Counted from the stretch's first letter, positions 54,501 to 63,042 are shown. The stretch: 64,000 nt of DNA from Pseudomonadota bacterium (GCA_023388965.1 JAEWFF010000004.1:131501-195500); one strand, 5' to 3'. A program made the numbers and translations. Notes: generated from the letters alone by a model not told the origin.

Positions 54501-54796
54501 CCCCATCCGGCGCGGTTTTCGGGATAGACGACCACGTCGGGCGTGCCATCGGCGAAAACGAGCCGCGCGCCGACCATCAGCTTGAACGGCAGCGCGGCGC
54601 CTTTGTTCTCGCGCGCATAATCGCGCGCCGCATCGCGCACGGGAACGAAGGCGCGCACGACGCCGGCAACCGTGTTTCGGTCGGCGATCCCGATGCCGGC
54701 AAGGCCGAGTTCGGCGGCGCGCAGGGTCATGTCCGCCGGATGCGAGGCACCGCGCAGGAACGAAAAATTCGTGGCCGCGACGGGTTCGGCGAACAT
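51539..54796 (-). CDS. dnaE2: Error-prone DNA polymerase III alpha, DnaE2 (ImuC)
   Basis: The 1085-residue C-family polymerase does translesion synthesis in SOS mutagenesis with ImuA and ImuB. It has an N-terminal PHP domain (NFSFLRGASHPADM), the catalytic 'DIDVDFEHERREEV', finger region and a C-terminal OB domain ('CKVAGVVLVRQRPGEGKAIFM'). The ATG at 54796 shares one base with the imuB stop (TGATG), a coupled junction. The stop abuts pdeM's stop (51538/51539), so damage-response genes from both strands converge. Confidence 0.95.
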   Translation of the reverse strand: MFAEPVAATNFSFLRGASHPADMTLRAAELGLAGIGIADRNTVAGVVRAFVPVRDAARDYARENKGAALPFKLMVGARLVFADGTPDVVVYPENRAGWGRLCRLLTTGNRRTEKGDCLLYLCDLLADTRDLLLILMPDRDVRTSKAALARLVGAASGSLWLGAAMHRRGDDRRRLAALKDMAREHAVPLIATNDALYATPEERPLQDVVTCIREGLKIENAGRILEANAERHLKSPQEMARLFRDAPEAVEETLHLLARMNFSLAELKPDYPDEPVPPGKTAQSHLEDLCWRRASFRYPDGIPPKVEKLLRDELAFIAVSDYARYFLTIHDVVRFAEDRGILCQGRGSAANSVVCFILGITNVDPEEIDVLFARFLSKEREEPPDIDVDFEHERREEVIQYMYGRYGRERAAIAATVISYRPRSAIREVGKVLGLTEDVTSALASTVWGSWGDEMPDDHVRQAGMVPGNPEIARAVRFANRLIGFPRHLSQHVGGFILTRGRLDEIVPIGNAAMEDRTFIEWDRDDIAVLGLMKVDILALGMLTCLRKALVLLRDHEGLDHNLSSIPRDDAATYDMLCKGDSIGVFQVESRAQINMLPRLKPRNFYDLAIQVAIVRPGPIQGDMVHPYLRRRAGKEHPEFPSPAPPHNPDELKDVLGKTLGVPLFQEQAMRLAIVAADFTADESNQLRRAMATFRHVGTIHTLKVKMIEGMVRRGYERAFAERCFAQIEGFGSYGFPESHAAAFAHLVYVSSWIKCRYPAVFAAALLNSQPMGFYAPAQIVRDAREHGVEVRPADLNHSVWDNTLEKCADGRTLALRLGLRQIDGFREEWADMLATQRGAGFTDIEIFARRTSLPRRALELLADADACRSIGFDRREALWAVRRLPGREALPLFAYADAAELAPEPDAQLPAMHLSEHVVTDYQTMRLSLKAHPMSFLRARYRAEGIRSAAEALALKDGAFCKVAGVVLVRQRPGEGKAIFMTIEDESGIVNTVMWQNRFAQFRREVMASRLIEAHGRIQKSEENVVHLMVTRLIDRSGDLARLSDVTDPEFDLARADAVRNPHYPRASNHPRNVRIVPKSRDFH

Positions 54797-56340
54797 CACG
54801 CAAACAGCCCGTGCATGAACCAGCGCGGCGCGCTTTGCCCGTACAGGCCCTCGCGATAGAGCCAGAAGCGGCGGCCCTCGCGGTCCTCGACGCGGAAATA
54901 ATCGCGCTCCGGCATATCGCGCCGCCACCATTCGTCGGCGATGCGCTCCGGCCCCTCGGCGCGCGCGACTTCGTGCATCACCCGCCGCCAGCGGAAGCGC
55001 ACGGGCGGCCCGTCCGGGATTTCGGACAATGTGTCCTCGACCGGTTCCGGCGGATCGAACAGGCTGACGGGACGAAGCGGCGGATCGCCCCGCGCGCCAT
55101 GCGGCCATGGCCCGTCCCATGCGGCGGGGGAGATCGCGGGCACGATGCGCGCGGCGCGTTCGGGCAGATGGCTGTCCTGCGCCACGAACCGCACGATGCG
55201 CGACGGGCCGAAACGCGCACCGAGGCGGTCGATCAGCCCGGCGACCTCTTCCTCGTCATTGGCGCGCCCGTCGAGGCCGGACTGGGCCGGCAGGACAGTC
55301 TGCGCGCGCAGCACGGACAGGCGGATCATGTCGAAGCCGAAACCGGGATCGACCGGATCGGCCAAAGCGTCGAGCTTTTCGGAAAACAGTCTGACGATGG
55401 TCTTCGGCTCGCGCAGCGGACGCCCGGACATGACGTCAATACGGCGCACCGCGCCGTCCGCACGGAAGAAGCTAGCCTCGAACAGGCGCCCGCCCTGCCC
55501 GGCATCGCCCAGCACGCCGGCAAGATCGCCAGCAAGGTCTGAAAGGGTCGCGGAAACATCCTCGGCCCGTCCGATGGGTTCGGCGAAGCGGCGCTCGGCA
55601 GAAAAATCCGGCAAAGGGCGGCGCGGTGAAAGAGGATGATCGACCTCGCCCAGAGTGCGGGCGAGACGGTCCAGAACCTCACCGCCGAAACGCGCCGCAA
55701 GGGGCGCGCGCGGCCGCTCGGCAAGATCGGCGATGCGCTTCAGCCCGGCGCGCGCGAGCGCGGTGACGCGTTCGGGATCGAGACCGAGGGCGGCAATGGG
55801 CAGCGGTCGCACGGCATCGGCATCCCCGCCGGGCCTGACGACGCCGCCCTCGGCATAACGCGCGAGCGCGTACGCAGCATCGGGTGTTCCGGCAATCGCA
55901 CAGCGCACGAAAAAGCCCATCGCGCCGAGGCGGCGCATGATGTCATGACGCAGAATGGGCTCGCCGCCGAACAGATGGGTGCAGCCGGTGATGTCGAGCA
56001 CGAGGCCGTCCGCCCCTTCCACGCCAACAAAAGGCGTATAGCGGTCGCACCAGTCCGCGATGCGCGCGAGCAGAGCAGCATCCGCGTCCACATCCTCCTC
56101 CGCAATGGCAAGATCGGGAACGCGCGCCCGCGCATCGGCGAGCGTGAGGCCCGGCTGAAGGCCGAGCGCCAGCGCGCGGCGGTCGATATGCGCAAGCCGC
56201 AGCGCGCTCTTGACCTTCGCGACGATGACGAGCGGCTTTTCAACCGGCGCGCCGGAGCCGCATGCGATTCGATGCAGCCGGTCGGCGGGCAGGAAGGGCA
56301 GGAACAGGCTCAGATAGCGGCGCACGGAAGATGTTGTCAT
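54796..56340 (-). CDS. imuB: ImuB, inactive Y-family polymerase of the mutasome
   Basis: The 514-residue product is Y-family-like. In studied species ImuB lacks the catalytic acids and acts as hub binding ImuA, DnaE2 and the beta clamp. Recognisable are 'SLFLPFLPADRL', 'VDADAALLARIADWCDRYTP', 'GLVLDITGCTHLFGGE' and the long C-terminal region with 'FRVEDREGRRFWLYREGLY'. The ATG at 56340 is inside the imuA frame, giving a 101-base overlap. It is coupled to dnaE2 by a TGATG junction. Confidence 0.92.
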   Translation of the reverse strand: MTTSSVRRYLSLFLPFLPADRLHRIACGSGAPVEKPLVIVAKVKSALRLAHIDRRALALGLQPGLTLADARARVPDLAIAEEDVDADAALLARIADWCDRYTPFVGVEGADGLVLDITGCTHLFGGEPILRHDIMRRLGAMGFFVRCAIAGTPDAAYALARYAEGGVVRPGGDADAVRPLPIAALGLDPERVTALARAGLKRIADLAERPRAPLAARFGGEVLDRLARTLGEVDHPLSPRRPLPDFSAERRFAEPIGRAEDVSATLSDLAGDLAGVLGDAGQGGRLFEASFFRADGAVRRIDVMSGRPLREPKTIVRLFSEKLDALADPVDPGFGFDMIRLSVLRAQTVLPAQSGLDGRANDEEEVAGLIDRLGARFGPSRIVRFVAQDSHLPERAARIVPAISPAAWDGPWPHGARGDPPLRPVSLFDPPEPVEDTLSEIPDGPPVRFRWRRVMHEVARAEGPERIADEWWRRDMPERDYFRVEDREGRRFWLYREGLYGQSAPRWFMHGLFA

Positions 56341-57031
56341 GACAATCCCACTCAAGACACAGACGCCGTGGTGCAAGGCCGGCGCGATGGCGCATCAGTT
56401 CGACCTCGAACATGGGAGCGCCGGGGGCGTTCGCGGCCAGGGCTCGCGAGGGCGCGGCGCGCACGCGCCAGCGGCTGAAGGCGGCGCTCGGCACGGGCGT
56501 GGCGGCGACGCGGATGAGAAAGGCCGTCGTCGCCGCCATTTCCGCCGCGCGGGCGAGACGCCGCGTCGCCGTCAGATCGAGCGGTTTCGGCTCGCCCCAG
56601 ATGTCGATGACGACCGCGCCGAGCGCGGCGCAGCGCAGGGCCTCGTTCGCGGCGCGCAGTACGGACAAAGGATCGCGCACACGCACGAGAATGATCGCCG
56701 ACGGATCGGCACCCAGTTCGGCGATGCCCGGCGGATAGAGCGCGCCCGTCTCGCGCGTCGCCATGTCCTGCCGCACCCAGACCAGTTTGCGCCCCGGATC
56801 TAGGGCGCGGCGCGCAAGCGCGAGCGTGAAGGCCGTGGCCGCCAGTGCATCGCGCCCCTCGGCGGCCAGAACCTCATGGAGCGCGGCACGCGGCAGCCCT
56901 CCGCCCAGATCGCGGTCGAATTCGGGAGGGCCGAGCGGAATGGGCGGCGGGCGTTCCGAAAAGCCGGCGTCCCTGGCTTCGATGGCGGCGAGATGCCGCC
57001 TGAGCCGGGCAAGCCTGTCGGCGTCTGGCAT
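56240..57031 (-). CDS. imuA: ImuA, RecA-like mutasome protein
   Basis: The 263-residue RecA/SulA-related protein inhibits RecA and supports ImuB-DnaE2 mutagenesis in other species. It starts MPDADRLARLRRHLAA and has 'FDRDLGGGLPRAALHEV' and 'AIILVRVRDPLSVLRAANEALRC' characteristic of ImuA. 'AGGAAC' precedes the ATG and overlaps the LexA box. It is the first gene of imuA-imuB-dnaE2. Confidence 0.9.
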   Translation of the reverse strand: MPDADRLARLRRHLAAIEARDAGFSERPPPIPLGPPEFDRDLGGGLPRAALHEVLAAEGRDALAATAFTLALARRALDPGRKLVWVRQDMATRETGALYPPGIAELGADPSAIILVRVRDPLSVLRAANEALRCAALGAVVIDIWGEPKPLDLTATRRLARAAEMAATTAFLIRVAATPVPSAAFSRWRVRAAPSRALAANAPGAPMFEVELMRHRAGLAPRRLCLEWDCHDNIFRAPLSEPVPALPARRPAASNRMRLRRAG

Positions 57032-57037
57032 GAGAAT

Positions 57038-57052
57038 GTTCCTGCTTTGTTC
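57038..57052 (-). promoter_or_regulatory. LexA (SOS) box of imuA-imuB-dnaE2
   Basis: GTTC-CTGCTTT-GTTC is an exact match to the alphaproteobacterial LexA site GTTC-N7-GTTC (read GAAC-N7-GAAC on the minus strand). It lies just downstream of the predicted -10 and covers the Shine-Dalgarno of imuA. Confidence 0.88.
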
Positions 57053-57054
57053 CG

Positions 57055-57082
57055 ATATTGACTCAAGGCAACCGGGAGTCAA
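57055..57082 (-). promoter_or_regulatory. Promoter of imuA
   Basis: On the minus strand TTGACT, a 16-base spacer and CAATAT precede the LexA box directly. TTGACTC/GAGTCAA (57058-57082) also forms a 7-bp inverted repeat over the promoter. Confidence 0.6.
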
Positions 57083-57086
57083 GCAA

Positions 57087-57102
57087 GCACATGCTAATGT
57101 GC
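57087..57102. promoter_or_regulatory. Inverted repeat upstream of the LysR gene
   Basis: GCACAT-GCTA-ATGTGC is perfect and ends 31 bases before the LysR start; it may be an autoregulatory site. Confidence 0.4.
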
Positions 57103-57133
57103 CAGCGCGCCTGCCCTGCCGGAGAAGCGGAAC

Positions 57134-58033
57134 TTGATCGACAAACTGGAATTCCTCCTCGCCCTTGCCCGAGAGCGCCATTTTGGCCGTGCGGCCGAAG
57201 TCTGCGGCGTCACTCAGCCCACCCTTTCGGCCGGGCTGAAACAGATGGAGGACATGCTGGGCGTGCGCCTGGTCGACCGCGGATCGCGCTTTCAGGGCTT
57301 CACCGCTGAGGGCGAGCGCGTGCTGGACTGGGCACGGCGGATCGTCGGCGACAGCCGCGCCATGCGCGAGGAGATCAACGCCCTCAAAAAAGGCCTGTCC
57401 GGCCATCTCCGGATCGCCGCCATTCCGACGGCTCTGGCCATGGTGGCAGCGCTGACGACGCCGTTTCGCGCCCGTCACCCGAATGTGAACTTCACCATCG
57501 TCTCGCGGACCTCGATCTCCATCCTGACCCAGATCGAGAATCTCGATGTCGATGTCGGCATCACCTATACCGGCAATGAGCCCTTGGGCCGGGTGAAGAG
57601 CTTCCCCCTCTATAAAGAGGAGTATCTGCTGCTGACGCCGCGCAACGGCCCCATGGCCAAAAAGCAGAAGGCGAGCTGGCACGAAGCCACCCAATTGCCA
57701 CTCTGCCTGATGTCACCCGACATGCAGAACCGCCGGATCATCGACCGGCTTCTGACCCAGGCCGGAGAGCCCATGGCCCCGACCATGGAATCGGATTCCG
57801 CGACCGCCCTGGTGGCCCATGTGCAATCGGGGGGCTGGTCTTCGATCGTACCACGCCAGTTTGCCACCCTGTTCGACATGTCGAATGTGATGACCCTGCC
57901 GCTCGCCGAACCGGAAGCCTCTCAGGACGTTGGTATAGTGGTCATCGAGCGCGATCCGCTGACGCCCTTGATCGCTGCCTTTGTCAGCGATGCGCGCCTT
58001 CTTGCCCCCGCGATCGCGGCGGCGAAGGGCTAA
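57134..58033 (+). CDS. fdsR: LysR family regulator of formate dehydrogenase (FdsR-like)
   Basis: The 299-residue LysR protein has an N-terminal helix-turn-helix (RHFGRAAEVCGVTQPTLSAGLKQME, key residues in 20-40) and a C-terminal two-lobe effector domain ('GRVKSFPLYKEEYLL'). It starts with TTG, preceded by GGAGAAG. It lies directly upstream of and on the same strand as the fds operon; in Cupriavidus the LysR protein FdsR controls fds genes in response to formate. Role here is inferred from position. Confidence 0.85.
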   Translation: MIDKLEFLLALARERHFGRAAEVCGVTQPTLSAGLKQMEDMLGVRLVDRGSRFQGFTAEGERVLDWARRIVGDSRAMREEINALKKGLSGHLRIAAIPTALAMVAALTTPFRARHPNVNFTIVSRTSISILTQIENLDVDVGITYTGNEPLGRVKSFPLYKEEYLLLTPRNGPMAKKQKASWHEATQLPLCLMSPDMQNRRIIDRLLTQAGEPMAPTMESDSATALVAHVQSGGWSSIVPRQFATLFDMSNVMTLPLAEPEASQDVGIVVIERDPLTPLIAAFVSDARLLAPAIAAAKG

Positions 58034-58107
58034 ACGATAGAGAAACTCTATCGTAGAACGAGACCGCTTTATTGAACTCTTCTAAAAGAAGCTCCATTGT
58101 TTGGAGC
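58034..58107 (+). promoter_or_regulatory. Operator region of the fds operon with three dyads
   Basis: ACGATAGAG-AAA-CTCTATCGT (58034-58054), CTTCT-AAA-AGAAG (58079-58091) and GCTCCA-TTGTT-TGGAGC (58091-58107). The first and third contain T-N11-A, the LysR-type half-site pattern (T58038-A58050, T58093-A58105). They lie between the LysR gene and fdsG. Confidence 0.6.
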
Positions 58108-58131
58108 AGATCAAAAGAGTCAGGAACTGCG

Positions 58132-58605
58132 ATGTCTCAGTACGAACCGTGGTCCGCCGAGAGAGCGGCCACCATTCTCGCGGAATTCAAGGGTGTGGAC
58201 GGCGCCACACTGCCAATTCTGCATGAGATCCAGCATGCTTTCGGGTTCATTCCGAATGCCGTGATTCCGATGATCGCGGATTTCCTGAATCTTTCCCGTG
58301 CCGAAGTCTTCGGAACGGTCACGTTCTATCACGAGTTCCGGCGCGAGCTTCCGGGTCGCCACGTCATCAAGATCTGTCAGGCCGAGGCCTGCCAGTCAAA
58401 CGGCGTCGACGCCCTGACGGCACATGCCGAAAAACGCCTTGGCGTGAAACTCGGTGAAACCACGGCGGATCGCCGTGTCACCATTGAACCTATCTATTGC
58501 CTTGGACTGTGCGCCACCGGCCCATCCTGTCAGGTCGATGACCGCATGGTCGGCCGGCTGACCGAGGAGAAGCTCGACAAGATCCTCACGGAGGCCCAGG
58601 CATGA
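58132..58605 (+). CDS. fdsG: NAD-dependent formate dehydrogenase gamma subunit FdsG
   Basis: The 157-residue NuoE-like protein holds a [2Fe-2S] cluster in a thioredoxin fold with 'CQAEACQ' and 'CLGLCATGPSC'. The start at 58132 (MSQYEPWSAERA) has AGGAA 6 bases before; an earlier ATG at 58072 adds residues read from the operator region. It shuttles electrons between FdsA and the FdsB flavin. It overlaps fdsB by 4 bases (ATGA). Confidence 0.94.
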   Translation: MSQYEPWSAERAATILAEFKGVDGATLPILHEIQHAFGFIPNAVIPMIADFLNLSRAEVFGTVTFYHEFRRELPGRHVIKICQAEACQSNGVDALTAHAEKRLGVKLGETTADRRVTIEPIYCLGLCATGPSCQVDDRMVGRLTEEKLDKILTEAQA

Positions 58606-60170
58606 GCAAGGACGCGATCAAGATCTACGTCCCCATCGATGTCGCGGCGCTTGCCTGCGGCGCCGACGAAGTGGCGCTTGCAATCCAGACCGAGGCGCTG
58701 AAGCGCGGCCTGCCGGTGCAGCTCATCCGCAACGGCTCGCGCGGCCTGCTGTGGCTTGAACCCATGGTCGAGGTGGAAACACCGGACGGCCGCGTGGCCT
58801 ATGGGCCGGTCGAAGAGACCGATGTCCCCGCGCTGTTCGACGACGGCTTCCATGAGGGCAAGGGCAAGCACAGGCTCCATATCGGCCTGATCGAGGAACA
58901 CCCCTATCTCAAGAAGCAGCAGCGCCTCACCTTCGCGCGCTGCGGCATCACCGATCCGCGTTCGCTCGAGGCCTACAGGGCGCTCGGCGGCTATAAGGGC
59001 CTCGAAAAGGCGATCTTGCTCGGCCCTAAGGAGACGGTCGAGGAAGTCTTCAATTCGGGCCTGCGCGGCCGCGGCGGCGCCGGTTTCCCGACCGGCATCA
59101 AATGGCGCACGGTGGCGGCGGCCCAGGCCGACCGTAAATACGTCGTCATCAATGCCGACGAGGGCGATTCAGGCACGTTCTCGGACCGCATGATCATGGA
59201 GGGCGACCCCTTCGTGCTCATCGAGGGCATGACGATCTCCGGCATGGCCGTGGGCGCGACCTACGGCTACATCTATCTGCGTTCCGAATATCCGCACGCC
59301 CAGAAGGCCCTGAACGACGCGATCGCGATTGCGCGCAAGGCCGGCCTGCTCGGCAAGAACGTCATGGGCTCGCCCTATGAGTTCGACATGGAAGTACGCA
59401 TGGGCGCAGGCGCCTATGTCTGCGGCGAGGAGACCTCGCTCCTGGAATCGCTGGAAGGCAAGCGCGGCCTCGTCCGCGCCAAGCCGCCGCTTCCGGCCCT
59501 TGTCGGCGCCTTCGGCAAGCCGACCGTCATAAACAATGTGATGTCGACGGCCTCGGTGCCGATCATCCTGGCCGAGGGCGGCAAATATTACGCCGATTTC
59601 GGCATGGGCCGCTCGCGCGGCACGATGCCGGTCCAGCTCGCGGGCAATCTGAAATATGGCGGCCTGGTCGAGATCGCCTTCGGCTGCACGCTCGGCTCGC
59701 TAGTCAATGATTTCGGCGGCGGCACGGCTTCGGGCCGTCCGGCGCGCGCGGTCCAGGTCGGCGGCCCGCTGGGCGCCTATGTGCCGGTCCACCAGTGGGA
59801 CACGCTGTTCGACTACGAAGAGTTCGCCAAGATCGGCGCCGGCGTCGGCCATGGCGGCATTGTATTGTTCGATGACACTGTCGATATGTGGAAGATGGCA
59901 CGGTTCGCGATGGAGTTCTGCGCCATCGAAAGCTGCGGCAAGTGCACGCCATGCCGGATCGGATCGATCCGCGGCGGCGAGACCTTCGACAAGATCCGGG
60001 CCGGTATCGAGGTCGACAAGAACATCGCGCTTATCTGGGACCTCTGCGAGACGATGCGTCTCGGCTCCCTCTGCGCCCTGGGCGGCATGACGCCCTACCC
60101 GGTCGAAAGCGCGCTCAAACATTTCCCTGAAGACTTCGGACCCCGTCCGTCGCTTCAGGCCGCGGAATAA
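58602..60170 (+). CDS. fdsB: Formate dehydrogenase beta subunit FdsB (NuoF-like, FMN/NADH)
   Basis: The 522-residue diaphorase subunit has a thioredoxin-like N-terminal domain (FdsB-specific), the NADH site 'GRGGAGFPTGIKW', FMN site 'NADEGDSGTFSDR', and the [4Fe-4S] motif CGKCTPC (Cys445, Cys448, Cys451) with a fourth Cys near residue 491. It transfers electrons from FdsA/FdsG to NAD+. Confidence 0.96.
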   Translation: MSKDAIKIYVPIDVAALACGADEVALAIQTEALKRGLPVQLIRNGSRGLLWLEPMVEVETPDGRVAYGPVEETDVPALFDDGFHEGKGKHRLHIGLIEEHPYLKKQQRLTFARCGITDPRSLEAYRALGGYKGLEKAILLGPKETVEEVFNSGLRGRGGAGFPTGIKWRTVAAAQADRKYVVINADEGDSGTFSDRMIMEGDPFVLIEGMTISGMAVGATYGYIYLRSEYPHAQKALNDAIAIARKAGLLGKNVMGSPYEFDMEVRMGAGAYVCGEETSLLESLEGKRGLVRAKPPLPALVGAFGKPTVINNVMSTASVPIILAEGGKYYADFGMGRSRGTMPVQLAGNLKYGGLVEIAFGCTLGSLVNDFGGGTASGRPARAVQVGGPLGAYVPVHQWDTLFDYEEFAKIGAGVGHGGIVLFDDTVDMWKMARFAMEFCAIESCGKCTPCRIGSIRGGETFDKIRAGIEVDKNIALIWDLCETMRLGSLCALGGMTPYPVESALKHFPEDFGPRPSLQAAE

Positions 60171-60183
60171 GGAGAGGAAGGCC

Positions 60184-63039
60184 ATGTCGCTCGTTGAGGA
60201 AATCGACTACGGCACGCCCCGGTCAAAGTCCGAAAACATGGTCACGTTGACCATTGACGGCCTCGAGATCACGGTTCCCGAGGGTACGTCCATCATGCGC
60301 GCCGCCATGGAGGCGGGAACGCAGATTCCGAAACTCTGCGCCACCGACATGCTGGAGAGCTTCGGCTCCTGCCGCCTCTGCCTCGTTGAAATCGAAGGCC
60401 GTGCCGGCACGCCGGCATCGTGCACGACGCCGGTCGCTCCCGGCATCAACGTCATTACGATGTCCGACCGCCTCCACCGCCTGCGCAAGGGCGTGATGGA
60501 GCTTTACATCTCGGACCATCCGCTGGACTGCCTGACCTGCTCTGCCAATGGCGATTGCGAGCTTCAGGACATGGCCGGCGCGGTCGGCCTGCGCGATGTG
60601 CGCTTCGGCATGGATGGCTACAGCCATTTCGACAGGAATTCCGACCAGTGGATGGATAACGACGAGTCGAACCCGTACTTCACGTACGAGCCCTCGAAGT
60701 GCATCGTCTGCAACCGCTGCGTCCGCGCCTGCGAGGAGGTGCAGGGCACGTTCGCGCTGACGATTTCCGGTCGCGGCTTCGATTCCCGCGTTTCGCCCGG
60801 CATGCAGGAGCCTTTCCTGCAGTCCGAATGCGTCTCCTGCGGCGCCTGCGTACAGGCCTGCCCCACCGCCACGCTGAACGAGAAGGCCGTCATCGAGATC
60901 GGCACGCCGGAGCATTCCGTCGTGACGACCTGCGCCTATTGCGGCGTCGGCTGTGCCTTCAAGGCGGAAATGTCCGGCTCCAAGCTGGTGCGCATGGTTC
61001 CGTGGAAGGACGGCAAGGCCAATGAGGGCCATTCCTGCGTGAAGGGCCGTTTCGCATTCGGCTATTCGACGCACAAGGACCGCATCCTGAAGCCGATGAT
61101 CCGCGCCAAGATCACCGATCCCTGGAAGGAAGTGTCCTGGGAAGAGGCGATCAACCACGCGGCTTCCGAGTTCAAGCGCATCCAGGCGAAGTATGGCCGC
61201 GACTCGGTCGGCGGCATCACCTCCTCGCGCTGCACGAACGAAGAGACCTATCTCGTTCAGAAGCTCATCCGCGCGGCGTTCGGCAACAACAATGTCGACA
61301 CCTGCGCCCGCGTCTGCCATTCGCCGACGGGCTACGGCCTGAACGTGACGCTCGGCACCTCGGCCGGCACGCAGGACTTCAAATCGGTCGAAGAGGCCGA
61401 CGTCATCATGGTGATCGGCGCCAACCCGACCGACGGCCATCCCGTGTTCGGTTCGCGCATGAAGCATCGCCTGCGCCAGGGCGCGAAGCTGATCGTCGCC
61501 GATCCGCGCCGCATCGATCTCGTGAAGTCGCCGCACGTCCAGGCCGACTATCACCTGCAGCTGAAGCCCGGCACCAATGTCGCCTTCATCAACGCGATGG
61601 CCCACGTCATCGTGACGGAAGGCCTGATCGATGAAGCTTACGTGCGCGAGCGCTGCGAGCTCCCCGATTTCGAAAGCTGGGCGCGTTTCATCGCCGACGA
61701 GAAGCACTCGCCGGAAAGCGTCGAGCAATACACCGGCGTGCCGGCGGATCAGATCCGCGGCGCGGCCCGTCTGTACGCGACCGGCGGCAACGCGGCCATC
61801 TATTACGGCCTCGGCGTCACCGAGCACTCGCAGGGCTCGACCATGGTCATGGGCATGGCGAACCTTGCCATGGTCACCGGCAATATCGGCAAGGAAGGCG
61901 TGGGCGTGAACCCGCTGCGCGGCCAGAACAACGTTCAGGGCTCGTGCGATATGGGCTCGTTCCCGCACGAACTGCCGGGCTATCGCCACGTTGCCGACGA
62001 CGCCACCCGCGAAATGTTCGAAAGCCTGTGGGGCCGCACGCTCTCTGCGGAGCCCGGCCTGCGCATTCCGAACATGCTCGACGAGGCAGTCGGCGGCCGC
62101 TTCAAGGGCATCTACATCCAGGGCGAAGACATCGTTCAGTCCGACCCGAATGCCCAGCACGTCGCGGCCGGCCTGACGGCCATGGAATGCGTGGTCGTGC
62201 AGGATCTGTTCATCTGCGAGACGGCGAAATACGCGCACGTCTTCCTGCCGGGCTCGTCCTTCCTCGAAAAGGACGGCACCTTCACCAATGCCGAGCGCCG
62301 CATCAGCCGCGTTCGCCGGGTGATGGCGCCGATGGCGGGCTATGCGGACTGGGAAGTCACGATCATGCTCGCCAAGGCCCTCGGCTACGAGATGAGTTAC
62401 GATCATCCGTCCGAGATCATGGACGAGATCGCGCGCCTGACGCCGACCTTCGCCAATGTCTCGTTCGACCTGCTCGACAAAATGGGCTCGGTGCAGTGGC
62501 CGTGTAACGAAAAGGCCCCGCTCGGCACCCCGACCATGCACGTCGACCGCTTCGTGCGCGGCAAGGGCAAGTTCATGCTGACGGAATATGTCCCGACGGA
62601 CGAGCGGACTTCGTCGAAGTTCCCGCTGATCCTGACGACGGGCCGTATCCTCGCCCATTACAATGTCGGCGCGCAGACACGCCGTACCGACAACGTGGCC
62701 TGGCATCCGGAAGACGTTCTGGAAATCCATCCGTTCGACGCGGAAAACCGCGGCCTGCGCGATGGCGACCTGATCGCGATCCAGAGCCGTGTCGGCGAGG
62801 TTTCGCTCCGTGCGAAGATCACCGAGCGCATGCAGCCGGGCGTGGTCTACACCACCTTCCATCACCCGGTGACGGGCGCGAACGTGATCACGACCGATTA
62901 CTCCGACTGGGCAACGAACTGCCCGGAGTACAAGGTCACCGCCGTTCAGGTCCGCAAGACCAACGGCCCGTCCTACTGGCAGGAGAAGTTCATGGAAGAG
63001 GACATCTCCCTGACCCGTATCCTGGACGCGGCGGAGTAA
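60184..63039 (+). CDS. fdsA: Formate dehydrogenase alpha subunit FdsA (Mo-bis-MGD)
   Basis: The 951-residue catalytic subunit has an N-terminal NuoG-like [2Fe-2S] domain (Cys63, Cys66 region), the His-Cys3 cluster 'HPLDCLTCSANGDC', ferredoxin clusters 'CIVCNRCVRAC' and 'CVSCGACVQAC', 'CAYCGVGC' and the molybdopterin domain. The Mo ligand is Cys378 followed by His379 (RVCHS), as in Cupriavidus; no selenocysteine. GGAGAGGAAGG precedes the ATG. Oxidises formate to CO2. Confidence 0.97.
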   Translation: MSLVEEIDYGTPRSKSENMVTLTIDGLEITVPEGTSIMRAAMEAGTQIPKLCATDMLESFGSCRLCLVEIEGRAGTPASCTTPVAPGINVITMSDRLHRLRKGVMELYISDHPLDCLTCSANGDCELQDMAGAVGLRDVRFGMDGYSHFDRNSDQWMDNDESNPYFTYEPSKCIVCNRCVRACEEVQGTFALTISGRGFDSRVSPGMQEPFLQSECVSCGACVQACPTATLNEKAVIEIGTPEHSVVTTCAYCGVGCAFKAEMSGSKLVRMVPWKDGKANEGHSCVKGRFAFGYSTHKDRILKPMIRAKITDPWKEVSWEEAINHAASEFKRIQAKYGRDSVGGITSSRCTNEETYLVQKLIRAAFGNNNVDTCARVCHSPTGYGLNVTLGTSAGTQDFKSVEEADVIMVIGANPTDGHPVFGSRMKHRLRQGAKLIVADPRRIDLVKSPHVQADYHLQLKPGTNVAFINAMAHVIVTEGLIDEAYVRERCELPDFESWARFIADEKHSPESVEQYTGVPADQIRGAARLYATGGNAAIYYGLGVTEHSQGSTMVMGMANLAMVTGNIGKEGVGVNPLRGQNNVQGSCDMGSFPHELPGYRHVADDATREMFESLWGRTLSAEPGLRIPNMLDEAVGGRFKGIYIQGEDIVQSDPNAQHVAAGLTAMECVVVQDLFICETAKYAHVFLPGSSFLEKDGTFTNAERRISRVRRVMAPMAGYADWEVTIMLAKALGYEMSYDHPSEIMDEIARLTPTFANVSFDLLDKMGSVQWPCNEKAPLGTPTMHVDRFVRGKGKFMLTEYVPTDERTSSKFPLILTTGRILAHYNVGAQTRRTDNVAWHPEDVLEIHPFDAENRGLRDGDLIAIQSRVGEVSLRAKITERMQPGVVYTTFHHPVTGANVITTDYSDWATNCPEYKVTAVQVRKTNGPSYWQEKFMEEDISLTRILDAAE

Positions 63040-63042
63040 GAG

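Noticed and set aside
58034..58054. Terminator of the LysR gene
   Set aside because: The 9-bp stem has no T-run and carries a LysR T-N11-A pattern, so an operator is more likely.
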